The translations under genes and the position numbers were made by a program. Of a stretch of DNA of 64,000 nucleotides, positions 33,462 to 43,625 are shown piece after piece. The notes under the pieces are model-generated. The model did not search any database, was not told the origin of the DNA, and saw only the letters and a program-made list of their open reading frames with translations. Origin of the DNA: Chaetoderma sp. LZ-2023a (taxonomy: Eukaryota > Mollusca > Caudofoveata > Chaetodermatida > Chaetodermatidae); assembly GCA_034401795.1 (NCBI GenBank), contig CM067360.1, forward strand, positions 50,082,073 through 50,146,072, given 5' to 3'. The stretch's first letter is position 1; every line of letters begins with the position of its first letter.

Positions 33462-36400
33462 AGGGGTGGCCTCAGCCCGGGCAGGCCTTTCCCAATCTCA
33501 TTTACCAGTCCTTCCTCCTCTTCTACAACTTTTGGATCTATCGGTGCAATCCCTTCTTCCCAGCGTGCCAGTAGGAGGGCGCTTGTCTCTGTTCTGGGAG
33601 ACATGGAAAGCCCTTGCTCAGGACTCCTGGCTGTTAGATCAAATCCGCTGGGGTTATGCTCCGTCTTGGATAGAACTGCCTCCTCCTCTGTCTTACCAGC
33701 CCAAATGGACTCCAGTTCCATCCAATCTGGAGAAGTTGGTAGCCTTGGAAGACGAATTGGAGTCAATGTGGTTGAAGAAGGCTATAGAAGAGGTTCCATG
33801 TTGGAGAGTAGACCCGGGATTCTACTCAACTCTATTTCTAGTCCCCAAGAAATCAGGTGGATGGCGTCCAATCATCAATCTGAAGAGATTAAATCTGCAT
33901 ATATCCACCCCAAAATTCAAGATGGAGACGGTATCTCAGATTATCGCCGGTCTGAGTCCAGGCATGTGGACAGCGTCCATAGATCTCAAGGACGCCTATT
34001 TTCACATTCTCATCCACCCTCCATTCAGAAAATTCATGAGATTCGCGTTCAAGGGGAGGGTATGGCAATTCAGAGTCATGCCGTTCGGCTTGACCACGGC
34101 CCCTTTCTTCTTCACCCGCCTAGTGTCAGCAGTGGCAGGTTTTCTGCACAGTCGTTCTATTCCCCTTCACGTTTACATAGACGACTGGTTGCTAAAAGCA
34201 GAATCTGCCTCAATTCTGGCAAGCATCATTCCAGAGGTCTGCAGTCTGGCTTCCAGTCTAGGATGGGTTTTAAATCTAGAAAAATCATCTTTAGGTCCCG
34301 TCTCAGGTTTTCACCCACCTAGGTGTGGCTTTCGACCTTGGTCAAGGCTTAGTCTTCCCTTCAGAGGTAAGAGTAGAAGCAATCCTAGTAGCCATGGAAA
34401 TTCTGGCTTCCTCTGCCGTGGTCAGAGCAATATTCTTTCTCCGGGTGATAGGCTTGATGGTCAGCGTCGAGAACATCATTCCGTGGGCGGCGCTGATGAG
34501 GAGACCTTTCCAAATGTATCTAATGTCCCTGTGGAAACAGTCGACCCATTCAGTGTACCATCAGATCCCGGTCAGAGATCATTTGAGGCCCCATCTAGAT
34601 TTTTGGAAGGATCGCTCTCTGCTGATGATGGGTGTTCCTCTGGTCAAGTCTTCTCCTCAGGCGGTCATTTTTACAGATGCTTCCCAGGAGGGATGGGGAG
34701 CGGTCTGGGGTTCCCTTTCGGTCTCAGGCCTGTGGTCCCGAGAGGAGTCGTCAGCCCACATCAACATTCTGGAATTGTGGGCTGTCAAGAAGACTCTCCT
34801 TGCCTGGTCGGATCAAGTGCAGGGCCTCAAGATCTCGATTCGATCAGACAATTCCACAGTAGTCTCGTATATCAACAAGCAGGGAGGCACGAAGTCGTCT
34901 CGCCTGTGTTTGGAGGTGTGGAATCTCCTCATGTGGTGTCGTATGAAGCAGATTTTCCTGGTGTCCTCCCATGTACCAGGATGTCTGAATTTTCTGGCGG
35001 ATCAGTTGTCTCGCCCTTCCAAATTCGCCCACACAGAGTGGCAGTTAAAGAGGTCGGTTGTCAAAGCGATCTTCAACCTCCTGGATCGTCCCCATGTAGA
35101 CCTGTTCGCGACCTCTCTGAATGCCCAGATCTCCTCTTTCATGTCTCCTTTTCCGGACGATCAGGCGTTGGCGGTGGACGCCCTGGCTCAGTCCTGGACA
35201 GGAATCTTCGCGTATGCGTTCCCTCCAACTATCCTGCTTCCCCTGGTTCTGAAGAAAGTCAAGGATCAAGTATGCGAGATTTTGTTGATAGCTCCATTTT
35301 GGCCAAAAAGGATCTGGTTTGTAGACCTTCTCGATCTTCTAGTAGACTTCCCACGTCTGCTGCCAGTGTCCCCAGATCTGTTATCCCAAGTAAGGGGAAG
35401 GTGCCTTCATCCAAACCCAGGAATCTTCAGTCTGTGTGTTTGGAGAATATCGAGTGCTCGGTCACTGAGAATAGATTTTCTGCAAGGTCTCAGGAAATTA
35501 TTAATTCGGCCAGGAGGGAGTCGACCCGAAGAGTTTACAAGGGTCGACTTAAGATATTCGGAGAATGGTGCTCAAATCATGATCTCGTGCCCGATTCTGT
35601 TTCTATATCCCAAGTGTTAGACTTTTTATCTTATCTGTTCGATTCCCTTCATCTGACTGCTAACACGGTTAGAGGATATAGATTTTCCTTAGCATCTTCT
35701 CTTCCTTGTTTGTTAAATGCAGATGTTAAGGATACTAAGGTGCTGAATGGGTTCATCAGAGGTTTAGGTAATATTCGGCCTCCTATTGCTAAACCGTTAC
35801 CTTCCTGGAACTTGGCGCTGATTCTTCAGGTTTTGGCAGGGCATCATTTTGAACCTATCGCCTCGATTAGCTTAAAGCTTTTAACTTTTAAGGCGGTTTT
35901 TCTAGTAGCGGCTGCTTCTGCTAGAAGACGATCTGAGATCCATGCATTTTCCGCTGAAAAGGATAGATTTATTGAAGCTGGGGACGGTTTGGTATTATAT
36001 CCTAGAAGGGATTTTTTGTCAAAAACGCAATCAAACCGTTATCCAGCTAAGCCGATTATTTTAAATTCTTTATCTTCGTTTTCTCCGTCTGACAGATTTT
36101 GGTGTCCAGTCAGAGCTCTTAAGGCTTATAAGCGTCGTACCGATTTTAAAAGATCCGATCTGTCTCATTTATGGGTTCCCTACGCGGAAGGGGTAGCCAG
36201 ACCGGTCTCTAAAGCTTCCATCGCTAGATGGATTTGTGACACCATTCAACTATGCTACGAGATTGCTTCTCCTGAGCAAGTCAATCTCTCTCACATTAAG
36301 GCTCATGATGTTAGAGGGATGGCTACCTCTTTTGCTTTGTTTGCTGGCTCTTCTGTAGACGAAGTTATGCAAGTTGCAGGATGGAAATCTGAGTCTACTT

Positions 36401-36516
36401 TTACCTCTTTTTATTTGAAAGACCAGAGCGCAGCGGCATCTTTCTTTAGGAACATTACTATTTTAACCAAGAAGGCTGAAGACCATTTACCAAGCACATC
36501 CCACCATTTTCGTTAG
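33232..36516 (+). CDS. DIRS copy 2 pol frame: reverse transcriptase, overlap frame, tyrosine recombinase
   Basis: 1,094 codons in a single frame. The likely true coding start is inside or just after the gag end. Reverse transcriptase occupies about residues 120-354 (LVPKKSGGWRPIINL at 203, SIDLKDAYFHI near 249, FRVMPFGLTTAPF, catalytic YIDD at 315-318). At about residue 354 an extra base moves RNase H into another frame. Residues about 355-750 are the Ser/Pro/Gly-rich alternative reading of the RNase H region. From about 755 it is the tyrosine recombinase: RVYKGRLKIFGEW, SARRR (catalytic Arg among 898-900), HDVR at 1025-1028, GWKSEST and the nucleophile Tyr1061 in SFYLKD. The recombinase would insert circular DNA by strand exchange at a short core. 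Whether a fused RT-recombinase is really made is unknown. Confidence 0.85.
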   Translation: MNMGLIRQGCLRTLIGPLLPIPDLRRRIVLNPFHLIDLEPRFVKPLLRREGVNFSLEVTGLVLEDAPLEVLNLDGFEGVASARAGLSQSHLPVLPPLLQLLDLSVQSLLPSVPVGGRLSLFWETWKALAQDSWLLDQIRWGYAPSWIELPPPLSYQPKWTPVPSNLEKLVALEDELESMWLKKAIEEVPCWRVDPGFYSTLFLVPKKSGGWRPIINLKRLNLHISTPKFKMETVSQIIAGLSPGMWTASIDLKDAYFHILIHPPFRKFMRFAFKGRVWQFRVMPFGLTTAPFFFTRLVSAVAGFLHSRSIPLHVYIDDWLLKAESASILASIIPEVCSLASSLGWVLNLEKSSLGPVSGFHPPRCGFRPWSRLSLPFRGKSRSNPSSHGNSGFLCRGQSNILSPGDRLDGQRREHHSVGGADEETFPNVSNVPVETVDPFSVPSDPGQRSFEAPSRFLEGSLSADDGCSSGQVFSSGGHFYRCFPGGMGSGLGFPFGLRPVVPRGVVSPHQHSGIVGCQEDSPCLVGSSAGPQDLDSIRQFHSSLVYQQAGRHEVVSPVFGGVESPHVVSYEADFPGVLPCTRMSEFSGGSVVSPFQIRPHRVAVKEVGCQSDLQPPGSSPCRPVRDLSECPDLLFHVSFSGRSGVGGGRPGSVLDRNLRVCVPSNYPASPGSEESQGSSMRDFVDSSILAKKDLVCRPSRSSSRLPTSAASVPRSVIPSKGKVPSSKPRNLQSVCLENIECSVTENRFSARSQEIINSARRESTRRVYKGRLKIFGEWCSNHDLVPDSVSISQVLDFLSYLFDSLHLTANTVRGYRFSLASSLPCLLNADVKDTKVLNGFIRGLGNIRPPIAKPLPSWNLALILQVLAGHHFEPIASISLKLLTFKAVFLVAAASARRRSEIHAFSAEKDRFIEAGDGLVLYPRRDFLSKTQSNRYPAKPIILNSLSSFSPSDRFWCPVRALKAYKRRTDFKRSDLSHLWVPYAEGVARPVSKASIARWICDTIQLCYEIASPEQVNLSHIKAHDVRGMATSFALFAGSSVDEVMQVAGWKSESTFTSFYLKDQSAAASFFRNITILTKKAEDHLPSTSHHFR
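34293..35620 (+). CDS. DIRS copy 2 RNase H and methyltransferase-like region
   Basis: Open in the frame shifted from the reverse transcriptase. Counting from the Met at 34325, the RNase H acidic set is D118 (FTDAS), E150 (LELWAV), D175 (RSDNST) and D226 (LADQLSR), all present. This is followed by the DIRS-specific extension (DLFATSLNAQ near 258, then WTGIFAYAFPPTI and IAPFWPKRIWF) called methyltransferase-like in this family. It ends at 35620, overlapping the start of the recombinase. In copy 1 the equivalent frame is continuous with the end of the reverse transcriptase, so an extra base at about 34292 is most likely a copy-specific mutation rather than programmed frameshifting. Confidence 0.85.
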
Positions 36517-36744
36517 GACTGTGCGTCTGCGGAGAATGGTGAGAGTTATTCCTTGGTTGTTGGTTTAAATCTTTATGTTTAAAGTTTTATTTGGTTGTTA
36601 ATCACTATGTGATTGATTAGGATGCACCATTATGTTATGTTATTAACATTTGTTTATGTTTGGTTTGATTTTTATCCTTGCTTATGGATTCTCAAATCAC
36701 CTCCCACCAAAGTTTCATAGTGGGGCACTGACCAAATCTACGGG

Positions 36745-36877
36745 TTTAGCAAGTAGTGATTGAACAGTAATGGATGTTTTTGTGGTGTAATAACAACCCC
36801 CAACAGACCCCCCTTTAGTGGGTTGGTCTGTAGTTTTATTAACCACTATAAAAACATACTTACCGTTCAATCACTAC
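36745..36877 (+). repeat. DIRS copy 2 internal complementary region
   Basis: 36745-36797 is the reverse complement of the extreme left end ('tttagcaagtagtgattg' to 'gtgtaataacaac'). It is fused to 36798-36877, the reverse complement of the extreme right end ('ccccaacagaccccc' to 'cgttcaatcacta'). In the established DIRS model this acts as the template that joins both ends into a circle. The same structure is seen in copies 3 and 4. Confidence 0.92.
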
Positions 36878-36947
36878 GACCCGGCCTCAGCCACCCCGCT
36901 GGGTATTGATTTGAGAATCTAGGCTGGATGTACAGCACTTAAATTTA

Positions 36948-37270
36948 GAAAAGTGATTCAGTTTTCACAAGTGGGACCTACTGCGCATGCGCGAGCGTGC
37001 TTAGTGACAAGCGTCACCAAGGAGTGAGTATAGACTGGTGCCAGTCTATTGTAAGGCTAATGCAGGGGGTCCCTCTACCAGAAGCCTGGTGGAGGGTCTA
37101 CATGGTGATGGTATAGGCATTAGGGAGTGTATAGGCAAGAATAAAAACTTTATTCTGATAGCTAAATGCAGATATTTGATTTAGCAAGTAGTGATTGAAC
37201 GGTAAGTATGTTTTTATAGTGGTTAATAAAACTACAGACCAACCCACTAAAGGGGGGTCTGTTGGGGGTT
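36948..37270 (+). repeat. DIRS copy 2 right inverted terminal repeat
   Basis: Inverted match of 29364-29648 plus a right-specific tip ('ggtaagtatgtttttatag', 'ggttaataaaactac', 'aggggggtctgttggggg', tt). It carries a second NRF-1-type palindrome at 36983-36992. Confidence 0.92.
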
Positions 37271-37589
37271 TTCTTTGTTGTACAACTCATCAGTAAAATA
37301 CAGTGTTTAAAACAATTGTATGGAATGTGACAATCTATTTTATTGGTTTACCAAAATGATTGCAAATTAATTGTCACGCCAACTTTCCAACAAAATACAA
37401 CTGCTCACATGCATATATACGCGCATATGTGTACACACATGAGTGAATACAATATAATTTTACACATTTTCTCATTTTAACCATCAGAATATAATAATAG
37501 GTTGGCATTGTTCTCTTTAGCACCAATTTTGCCATAGTTTCTCCATCCTCGCCTTCATGTGACTGTTTAACCCTTGAAATTCCACTAGC
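37271..37589. other. Intergenic DNA, nothing recognised
   Basis: No gene or repeat recognised. Confidence 0.4.
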
Positions 37590-38180
37590 TCAATTTGAAG
37601 ACAACCAAGCAGAGCTATTGAATATAGGCAGAAACAGAGGGTCAAATTGGTTTCAAAATATCCAACAGACTGTTCTTGTTATTTCTGATCTGTGAAATTC
37701 AACAGGTTAACTAATATAGGAATTATGTTTATCGAACATTCTGATTCATATGACATCATAATCAACAACGTCACATGTCGTAGGCTGACCTCATAGTCAT
37801 GTATGACGTAATTAGGTCTGTCATAAACGTTTAGCTCTCTCAATGCTGCAATCCACCTAACAATAATTTCAATGGGCAAAAAACTATTGACTTGCAGTCA
37901 GATGGTTAATAGCCCGTCAAGTTGTACGAATTATATGTCTACTATTTAATAAACATATATAATGTTAATATTTTGAAACTAATTTAACTTGGTGTGGTTG
38001 CTGCCATAGGCAGAAACAGCACACAATCATTTTTTCAACGTATTCAACAGCTTACCTGTATAGTTGTCTGGAAATTGAGATTCAGGGAGTGCAGGAATGG
38101 TCAATCCCAACACATGCAAAGTGTGGGTGGAGCTTAGTTAGAGATGGGGCAGGGCAAAGCTAAAACTGGATTCCTCCATT
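37590..38180 (-). mobile_element. Family B MITE, two partial copies head to tail (B6)
   Basis: 37590-37830 holds a decayed half ('gtcaaattggtttcaaaat', 'catatgacatcataatcaac'). 37900-38180 holds a second, better copy ('tttgaaactaatttaactt', 'ctgccataggcagaaacagc', 'ggtcaatcccaacac', 'gcaaagctaaaactgg'). Noncoding. Confidence 0.65.
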
Positions 38181-38983
38181 GTAATCATAGTGTGAGTAGC
38201 ATATTATAAATCATTTGAGTAACTTAGTCTTCATTCTACAAGATTTGTATGTGTGCTTGCTAGTAGAGGCTAATCAACGATGTCTTTCAAGGTCTGACTA
38301 TTCAATAAATATCCACTTGGCCAATCAGGGAAACCATACAACGGACATTGACTGAGTGATGTATGTATTATCCTCACTGAATAACAAAAGGAGATATCAC
38401 TTTTGTTCCTGATGGTATTGCCAAGTTTGTTCATTCATGCAAATCTTTCTCTACCAATATAAGTTTTGATTTGTATGATCAGTTTGTGAGCTGAGCTATG
38501 TTGAATGGAGATGCGCTGCCCGCTATGGGACTAAAGCAGATGCTGATAGGTTAATGCCTCAAAACCTCACCCGTGAGGATGTGTATAGATTGGACACAAT
38601 TTGTGGTATATCCCCACAGCTTAACATATTGATCTACGCTGTGTCCTCCATCTCTAATCTGCCAATTTAGGAATAACCTAAAATATGAAATGTTTTTCTC
38701 TGATGCCAGGAAGCTGCTTGATGTAAAATAGTTGCTTCCTTTGCCCTAATTAAGTGTCACAAAAATAGAATACAATTAACAATGAGAATAATCAGAGATT
38801 GCAAACCATCGACCTCCTGTTTTTGTAACATCTGTAAAGGAATTTAAGATCTTCCTTATTTTTTGGATTTTCCAGATTTTTTTTTTCTCCATGTTTTATG
38901 ATCAAGGTTGTGTAATCATAATGTACTGTCACAACATTTTGATTATCAAATCAGACTAGTAGTTGCTGAAATACCAATAGATC
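38181..38983. other. Intergenic DNA, nothing recognised
   Basis: No convincing frame, RNA gene or repeat. Confidence 0.4.
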
Positions 38984-39115
38984 AGGTGCCAGTTTCACGA
39001 AGGGTACTTAGGTACTCTGTGCTACTTAAGCCACAAATGGATCATTCTGATTGGTCTGTTTTCTGCTTTGTGACAGAGTGTATGTAACTTACACGTCTTT
39101 GTGAAACTGGCCCCT
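38984..39115. mobile_element. Short MITE with Harbinger-like termini
   Basis: About 130 bp bounded by 'ggtgccagtttcacgaag' and, inverted, 'ctttgtgaaactggcccc': 18-bp terminal inverted repeats with three mismatches. The interior is noncoding. Ends of the form 'ggggccagtttcac' are typical of small PIF/Harbinger or ISL2EU derivatives. The target duplication is not clear to me. Confidence 0.75.
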
Positions 39116-39260
39116 GGAATTTTATCCAATCCGTATCCAAGTTTTTACATCTGGATCCTCTTTGACGTTAACAATCTTTGTTGAGTTAAGATTTGAACCA
39201 ATCCAGGTAAGTTTTTGAAATGGAACTGAACAGACACGCACGCACTCACGCACGCATGCA

Positions 39261-39292
<32 letters not shown>

Positions 39293-40460
39293 CACACTGC
39301 TGATCTTGACATTCTAATAGTTAAATGCAGAAATAGGCTACTTGGCCTGCAAATATACATTAAGACTAATTTAGGCAAGCTCTTTTTATAGACCATTCTT
39401 GATGATTATAAGGTGACTACAATACTCAAGAAAGAATTTCTAGCCATTCACTTCTGCATGCAAATCCACAGATTTTATAGAAACTCATTGCATTAAATGT
39501 GATGGTTATTCTAATGATGATGTCTCTACTTTTTGTACAAGCCGTTGCTGTCTGACAACAGCCTATAATGAACACGGGCAATCATGCAACAATTGATTGG
39601 AACACTTCATTCATAAATGTTAATGACAAGTCAGAGTTTGGCAGGAAATGTTGTTGGAGTCTGACCGGATCTTTAATGAATTCTTGTTCAAATGAACTCT
39701 ATAATCATTGCCCACTTAAAGCACATCAGCTTCTCGTTTGTCGTCATCCCTCTACCATTGCCAAATTGCTGTGGCCAGTGTAAAATCTGGGTCATCGGTG
39801 AAGTGCGCTGTCAAGTTTTAATCAATATATCTGATTTGTCCATGTATAGTCTATATTAGAAGCAGATTAATCTGATCAATCGCCAATCAAGCTCACTCTG
39901 ATGTGAACACTTTCAATTATTTTGCAGATTTGTCTGTCATGGTTTGTGAGCGACAAGACGAGAGATACATCGTACCCTCTCTCCCAAAAACAGTCCACTG
40001 TCTCAAGTTAACTCAATTGTCTTTTCCCTGCTACCTTACTACACACAAATCAATTTCTCTTCCTAGTCGGGGCTAATTGGATGATTTCCCGTCACGCTGA
40101 CCCTATAGCTGTCCCATGTAGATTGACACACTCATAGTTTAATGCTTAATCATATAGGATTGTGCTTAGGTGTGGGATGTCGGGGAGATTGTATGTGAAA
40201 TTCTGTTGAATGGGTGCAGTTAGGAGAAGGTAGAAGGAAAGCTTCAAGTCCAACCAAACCAAATTCTGTTTGAGAAAAGAGTTCCAGCACTTGAAATTTG
40301 TAACGGCAATCAACAATGCCATCGTAAAAAACGTTGTAAGCTTAACTTTCCACAGCAAATATTTGCCATGCAAAAGAATTGCAGGCCTCGCTACTGTATT
40401 GAAATGTGATGTCATTAGGTCCATAATGAAAGATACAAGGTATCAATCATGATGTCATAT
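39116..40460. other. Intergenic DNA with a (CACG)n/(CA)n microsatellite
   Basis: The microsatellite 'acgcacgcacgcacacac' occupies about 39236-39296. The rest has only short frames (up to 92 codons) without recognisable domains. Confidence 0.5.
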
Positions 40461-40688
40461 TAATCGTTTAACACTCATATCGGCTTCTGCAGTGGTCTTG
40501 AGGAATGTCCATTTGCAGACCAAGTGAAGACTAATTTTGAAAATATACTGCTGGAATGACTGGCATGATAACCGAGACAGTCATTCCAGTGGTAAAATTT
40601 CAAACATAGTCTTCTCTTGGTCTGTAAATGAACATTTTCTATGAGAAATTTGAATTTTTTAAAACAAATTCGAGGGTTAAATGGTTAA
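40461..40688. mobile_element. Foldback MITE, family A, copy A6
   Basis: Starts 'gtttaacactcatatcgg', centre 'tggaatgactggcatgataa' with the inverted arm 'cagtcattccagtggtaa', ends 'cgagggttaaatggttaa'. Full length, inverted relative to A1. Confidence 0.8.
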
Positions 40689-41057
40689 AGCAAGTTGCTG
40701 CAATTCACCAAAAGTAAAACAAAGATGATAATTAATGAAACTAAAAATTGGTGTAGTTCTGTTCTGAACCAGTTCTGCCACAGCATTTTTGTGCCGTGGC
40801 AAAATCTGCCAAATGTCAATGAGTGGAGTTATGATGCTGTTGAAAACAATTTAAGTGAAAAACTGCATCACGGTGATTAGTAGCAGTATTGGAAGGGTGA
40901 GTGAGGGTTGAACATGCGGTGTCGATCACTGTTTGAAAGGAACTTAATAATTGACAACATTTAGATAATTTATTCTAGAAAAGGCTATATAGATCTTGCA
41001 TTTTTTGCAATAATTATGATTAATCTGCACTTGTATGTATGATTACTGTATTTTGCG

Positions 41058-41109
41058 GCTGTAGGAGTAGAAACATCCTACAGCTGCAGGAGTAGAAACA
41101 TCCTGCAGC
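41058..41109 (+). repeat. Two consecutive near-identical hairpins
   Basis: Unit 1 (41058-41084) pairs gctgtagga with tcctacagc. Unit 2 (41083-41109) pairs gctgcagga with tcctgcagc. Both have the loop 'gtagaaaca'. The single T/C difference in one arm is matched by a compensating A/G change in the other. Confidence 0.8.
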
Positions 41110-41114
41110 TGCAA

Positions 41115-41398
41115 TCAGTCCTTCTTCACTTTTGCCCACTGTATCTTGTCTTCAGCCGAAATCCTTAACTTCCTCAGGTCCCTTCTTGACCGAGTCCTGC
41201 TTTCTTGAGGTAACTTCATAGCATGCTTAGTAGATTTATGCAATGACGTCCTCTCCTGGCTTTGTATTTGCTGGCTTCGAGTAGGCGAAATTCCAAGGTT
41301 CTCTGTGCTGGTGTCTCTTCTGGCATCCTTAGCACATGGCCAAACATGGACCATCTTTGCTGGGCGGCTTTTACAGACAGCGGCAACATATTACACAT
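41115..41398 (-). pseudogene. LINE retrotransposon ORF2 C-terminal fragment
   Basis: Two frames on the minus strand. The first reads QQRWSMFGHVLRMPEETPAQ, matching the R-W-x-G-H-V-x-R-M-P-(D/E) signature near the C-terminus of many animal non-LTR retrotransposon polymerases, then KYKARRGRHC (the usual R-x-G-R-P). After a frame break, LRISAEDKIQWAKV matches the terminal R-x-x-W-R pattern. Dead fragment; clade not assigned. Confidence 0.7.
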
Positions 41399-41460
41399 CT
41401 GAACTTAGTCTAATTGTAATTTGAATACATCAGCTATGACAGGTATATCACAAAATTAAG

Positions 41461-41641
41461 ATTAAGAAAATCAAAATATTTCCTTATTGAATGTCTGTCT
41501 GCAGGTAAAGAGAAGAATATATTTGAAAGTCATTCCAGTGTTAAATTTTTTTAAATACTCTATTCTTAGCCTGCAGATGGGCATTCTTCAAGACTACTGC
41601 AGAGGCCCGTTTTAGGCGGCTTAAATATCAAAGAGTTAAGC
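41461..41641. mobile_element. Foldback MITE, family A, copy A7 (half lost)
   Basis: The centre is deleted: only one 'agtcattccagtgttaaat' arm remains, with 'gcagatgggcattcttcaag' and an end reading 'aaagagttaa'. Confidence 0.6.
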
Positions 41642-41778
41642 CGCACCGAGTGAAATATAGTCAACATGAATATTTCACATTTACGTCCGAAAGATCGTAA
41701 TAAATAAACTTACCGGTAGTCTTAAAAGCTAATACCTTTGAATCCTCTTAAAATCTTTGGTGTACAGGCGACAAAACT

Positions 41779-42002
41779 TTTAGCACTCATATCAGCCAAA
41801 AACAGTTTCTGAAGTGGTCTTGAGAAATGTGCAAGAGAAGACAATTTTTTAAAATGTACTACTGGAATGACTGGCTCGATAACAGAGCCAGTCATTTCAG
41901 TGGTAAATCTTCAAAAATAGTCTTCTCTTGGTCTGCAAATGGACATTTTCTATGAGAAAATTGAAATTTTTTTAAAAACAAATTCAAGGGCTAAAGGGTT
42001 AA
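41779..42002. mobile_element. Foldback MITE, family A, copy A8
   Basis: Starts 'ttttagcactcatatcagcc', centre 'ctggctcgataacagagcc', inverted arm 'agtcatttcagtggtaaat', ends 'ctaaagggttaa'. Confidence 0.78.
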
Positions 42003-42821
42003 CATACCAACATTATGCAATCAATAGCATTTTTAGCTCACCTGGCCAGAAAGACCAAGTGAGCTTATGCCATGGTGACCGTCCGGCGTCTGTCCGGTGT
42101 CCGTCTTGCCGTCCGTCAACTTTTTCCTTTAAATGACTTCTCAATAACCACTGGGCCGATTTCAATTATATTTGGCAGGAGTAAGTATCCTTAGGGCATA
42201 GGGATCCAAGTTTGTTCAAACAAAGCCGATTTGGCCGGTAGCCATCTGGGATTTTGGCCGATTTTAGGAAATGGCTTTAAAAATCTTCTCCGAAACCGCT
42301 TGGTGGATTGATTCAAAACTCACGAAATATCAAATAGGGCAAGAGCTGAACCAAGTTTGTTCGAAGGAACTTGATTGGCCAAATGGTTTGGCGGCCATCT
42401 TGGATGACTTAGTTTTCATAAAAATGACATTCTGCAGACCCGCTGAACGGATCGGGCTGAAATTTTGGGGATATGATTATGGACTAAGGGCCATTAAAGT
42501 TTGTTCATGGGAAGTTGATAGGTAAAAAACATGGCCACCGTGGACCAATCAAATTTTAGCGTGTTTGGCTGCCATATTCAATTTTTTTATTTGCTGGATT
42601 GTGAAGCCGAAATTGGTATTCTTAACTCCGCTTACTTGTCAGTCAGCTATCGTATAGCGATAACCCTATCCGTCTTCTGTATGTCCGTCCATCCATCTGT
42701 TTGTCCGTCACCAACAATGACGGCTCATTTTGTTATTTCTTGACGGATTGACACCAAACTTGGTCACAATGTTAAAGACGGCATCTTGAACGGAGAAATA
42801 AACATACGAACACCAATACGG

Positions 42822-43264
42822 CGGTTTTCATAGGCCGACTCATGTCACGTTAACTTTCGATTCATGCCTCACGCCCGAGTCAATGAATGTACATGTTCAT
42901 TAAACATGAGGTGAAACCGTAGTAGAGCCTGTATAGAGATCATTTAAAATCTTTGTCCTGATACAGGTAATTTCATAATAAATCCGCATCTGGATGGTCT
43001 AGCAGATGGCGATATGTTCGATGAAACTCTCCTAATTCATTGCGTAATAAATAATGCTCACGACACCACATGGAACGCTTATTTAATTTTCGTTTTCGTT
43101 TCCGTTGCTGGCATTTTAACAGTAGCATTAGTGCGAATGTTTCTTCGTCAGAAGAATCCATCTTCTTGCTACAAAAACGTAGTCCGAAATGAAACGTGAA
43201 CCTGTTAATGGAAACGGACGTGAGGCGTGAAGCGTGAGGCGTGAGGTTCTATGGAAACCCAGCC
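42822..43264. mobile_element. PIF/Harbinger-derived short element nested in family C repeat
   Basis: Edges read 'ggttttcatag' (left) and, inverted, 'gggtttccatag' (right), with CACG-rich subterminal stretches on both sides ('catgtcacgttaac', 'gcctcacgcttcacgcctc' inverted). It contains the start of a Harbinger-type transposase on the minus strand. Internally deleted. Confidence 0.55.
42973..43161 (-). pseudogene. PIF/Harbinger transposase N-terminal fragment
   Basis: 62 codons. MDSSDEETFALMLLL and a basic stretch KRKRKLNKR are followed by SMWCREHYLLRNELGEFHRT, matching the R-x-x-W-V-R-x-x-x-x-x-R-x-x-x-G-x-(Y/F)-H pattern at the N-terminus of PIF/Harbinger transposases. The DDE nuclease domain is absent, so it is an internally deleted remnant. 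Confidence 0.6.
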
Positions 43265-43509
43265 TAATATATGTGTTGTGAAAATGAAACTGATAGGACA
43301 TCAAATGCCAGAGTTATCACTCCTTAAATATTTGCAATCTCACTTTCATAGGGCAAATGGTTTGTTCCCACCTTCTTATCACCATGTCAGATTTTATTGC
43401 CAAACTAGATATTAAATTCCAATTAACAGATTAACCTTTCCAATACTGCAGAAATATTTAAGATATGTATTATGTGCTCTGACATCTATGCTCTTAAAAA
43501 TATTTGAAA

Positions 43510-43625
43510 TGTATTTGATTGAAATTTGTTGCTGCCTTTGGCAGCAATGAAAGTTGTTGCTGGCTAAGGCAGCAATGACTTTCAGTCAAATTATTTTCTA
43601 AATCAACTCCAGCTCACCCTACCCC
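43510..43625. repeat. Palindromic foldback, family D, copy 1
   Basis: 'gttgctgcctttggcagcaa' hairpin plus 'ggctaaggcagcaatgac' and 'tttcagtcaaattattttc'. Related to the palindromes at 43821 and 44901. Confidence 0.6.

Larger units (their letters stand above)
29364..37270 (+). mobile_element. DIRS-like tyrosine-recombinase retrotransposon, copy 2 (near-intact)
   Basis: 7.9 kb with every hallmark of the DIRS order: inverted terminal repeats (29364-29648 and 36948-37270), gag, reverse transcriptase, RNase H, methyltransferase-like region, tyrosine recombinase and an internal complementary region (36745-36877). No target-site duplication is expected; a gtt core occurs at both edges. The terminal repeats differ by one base where I compared them, implying a young insertion. 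Gag and recombinase are open; the only lesion I see in pol is one extra base at about 34292. This is the reference copy for the window. Confidence 0.95.
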
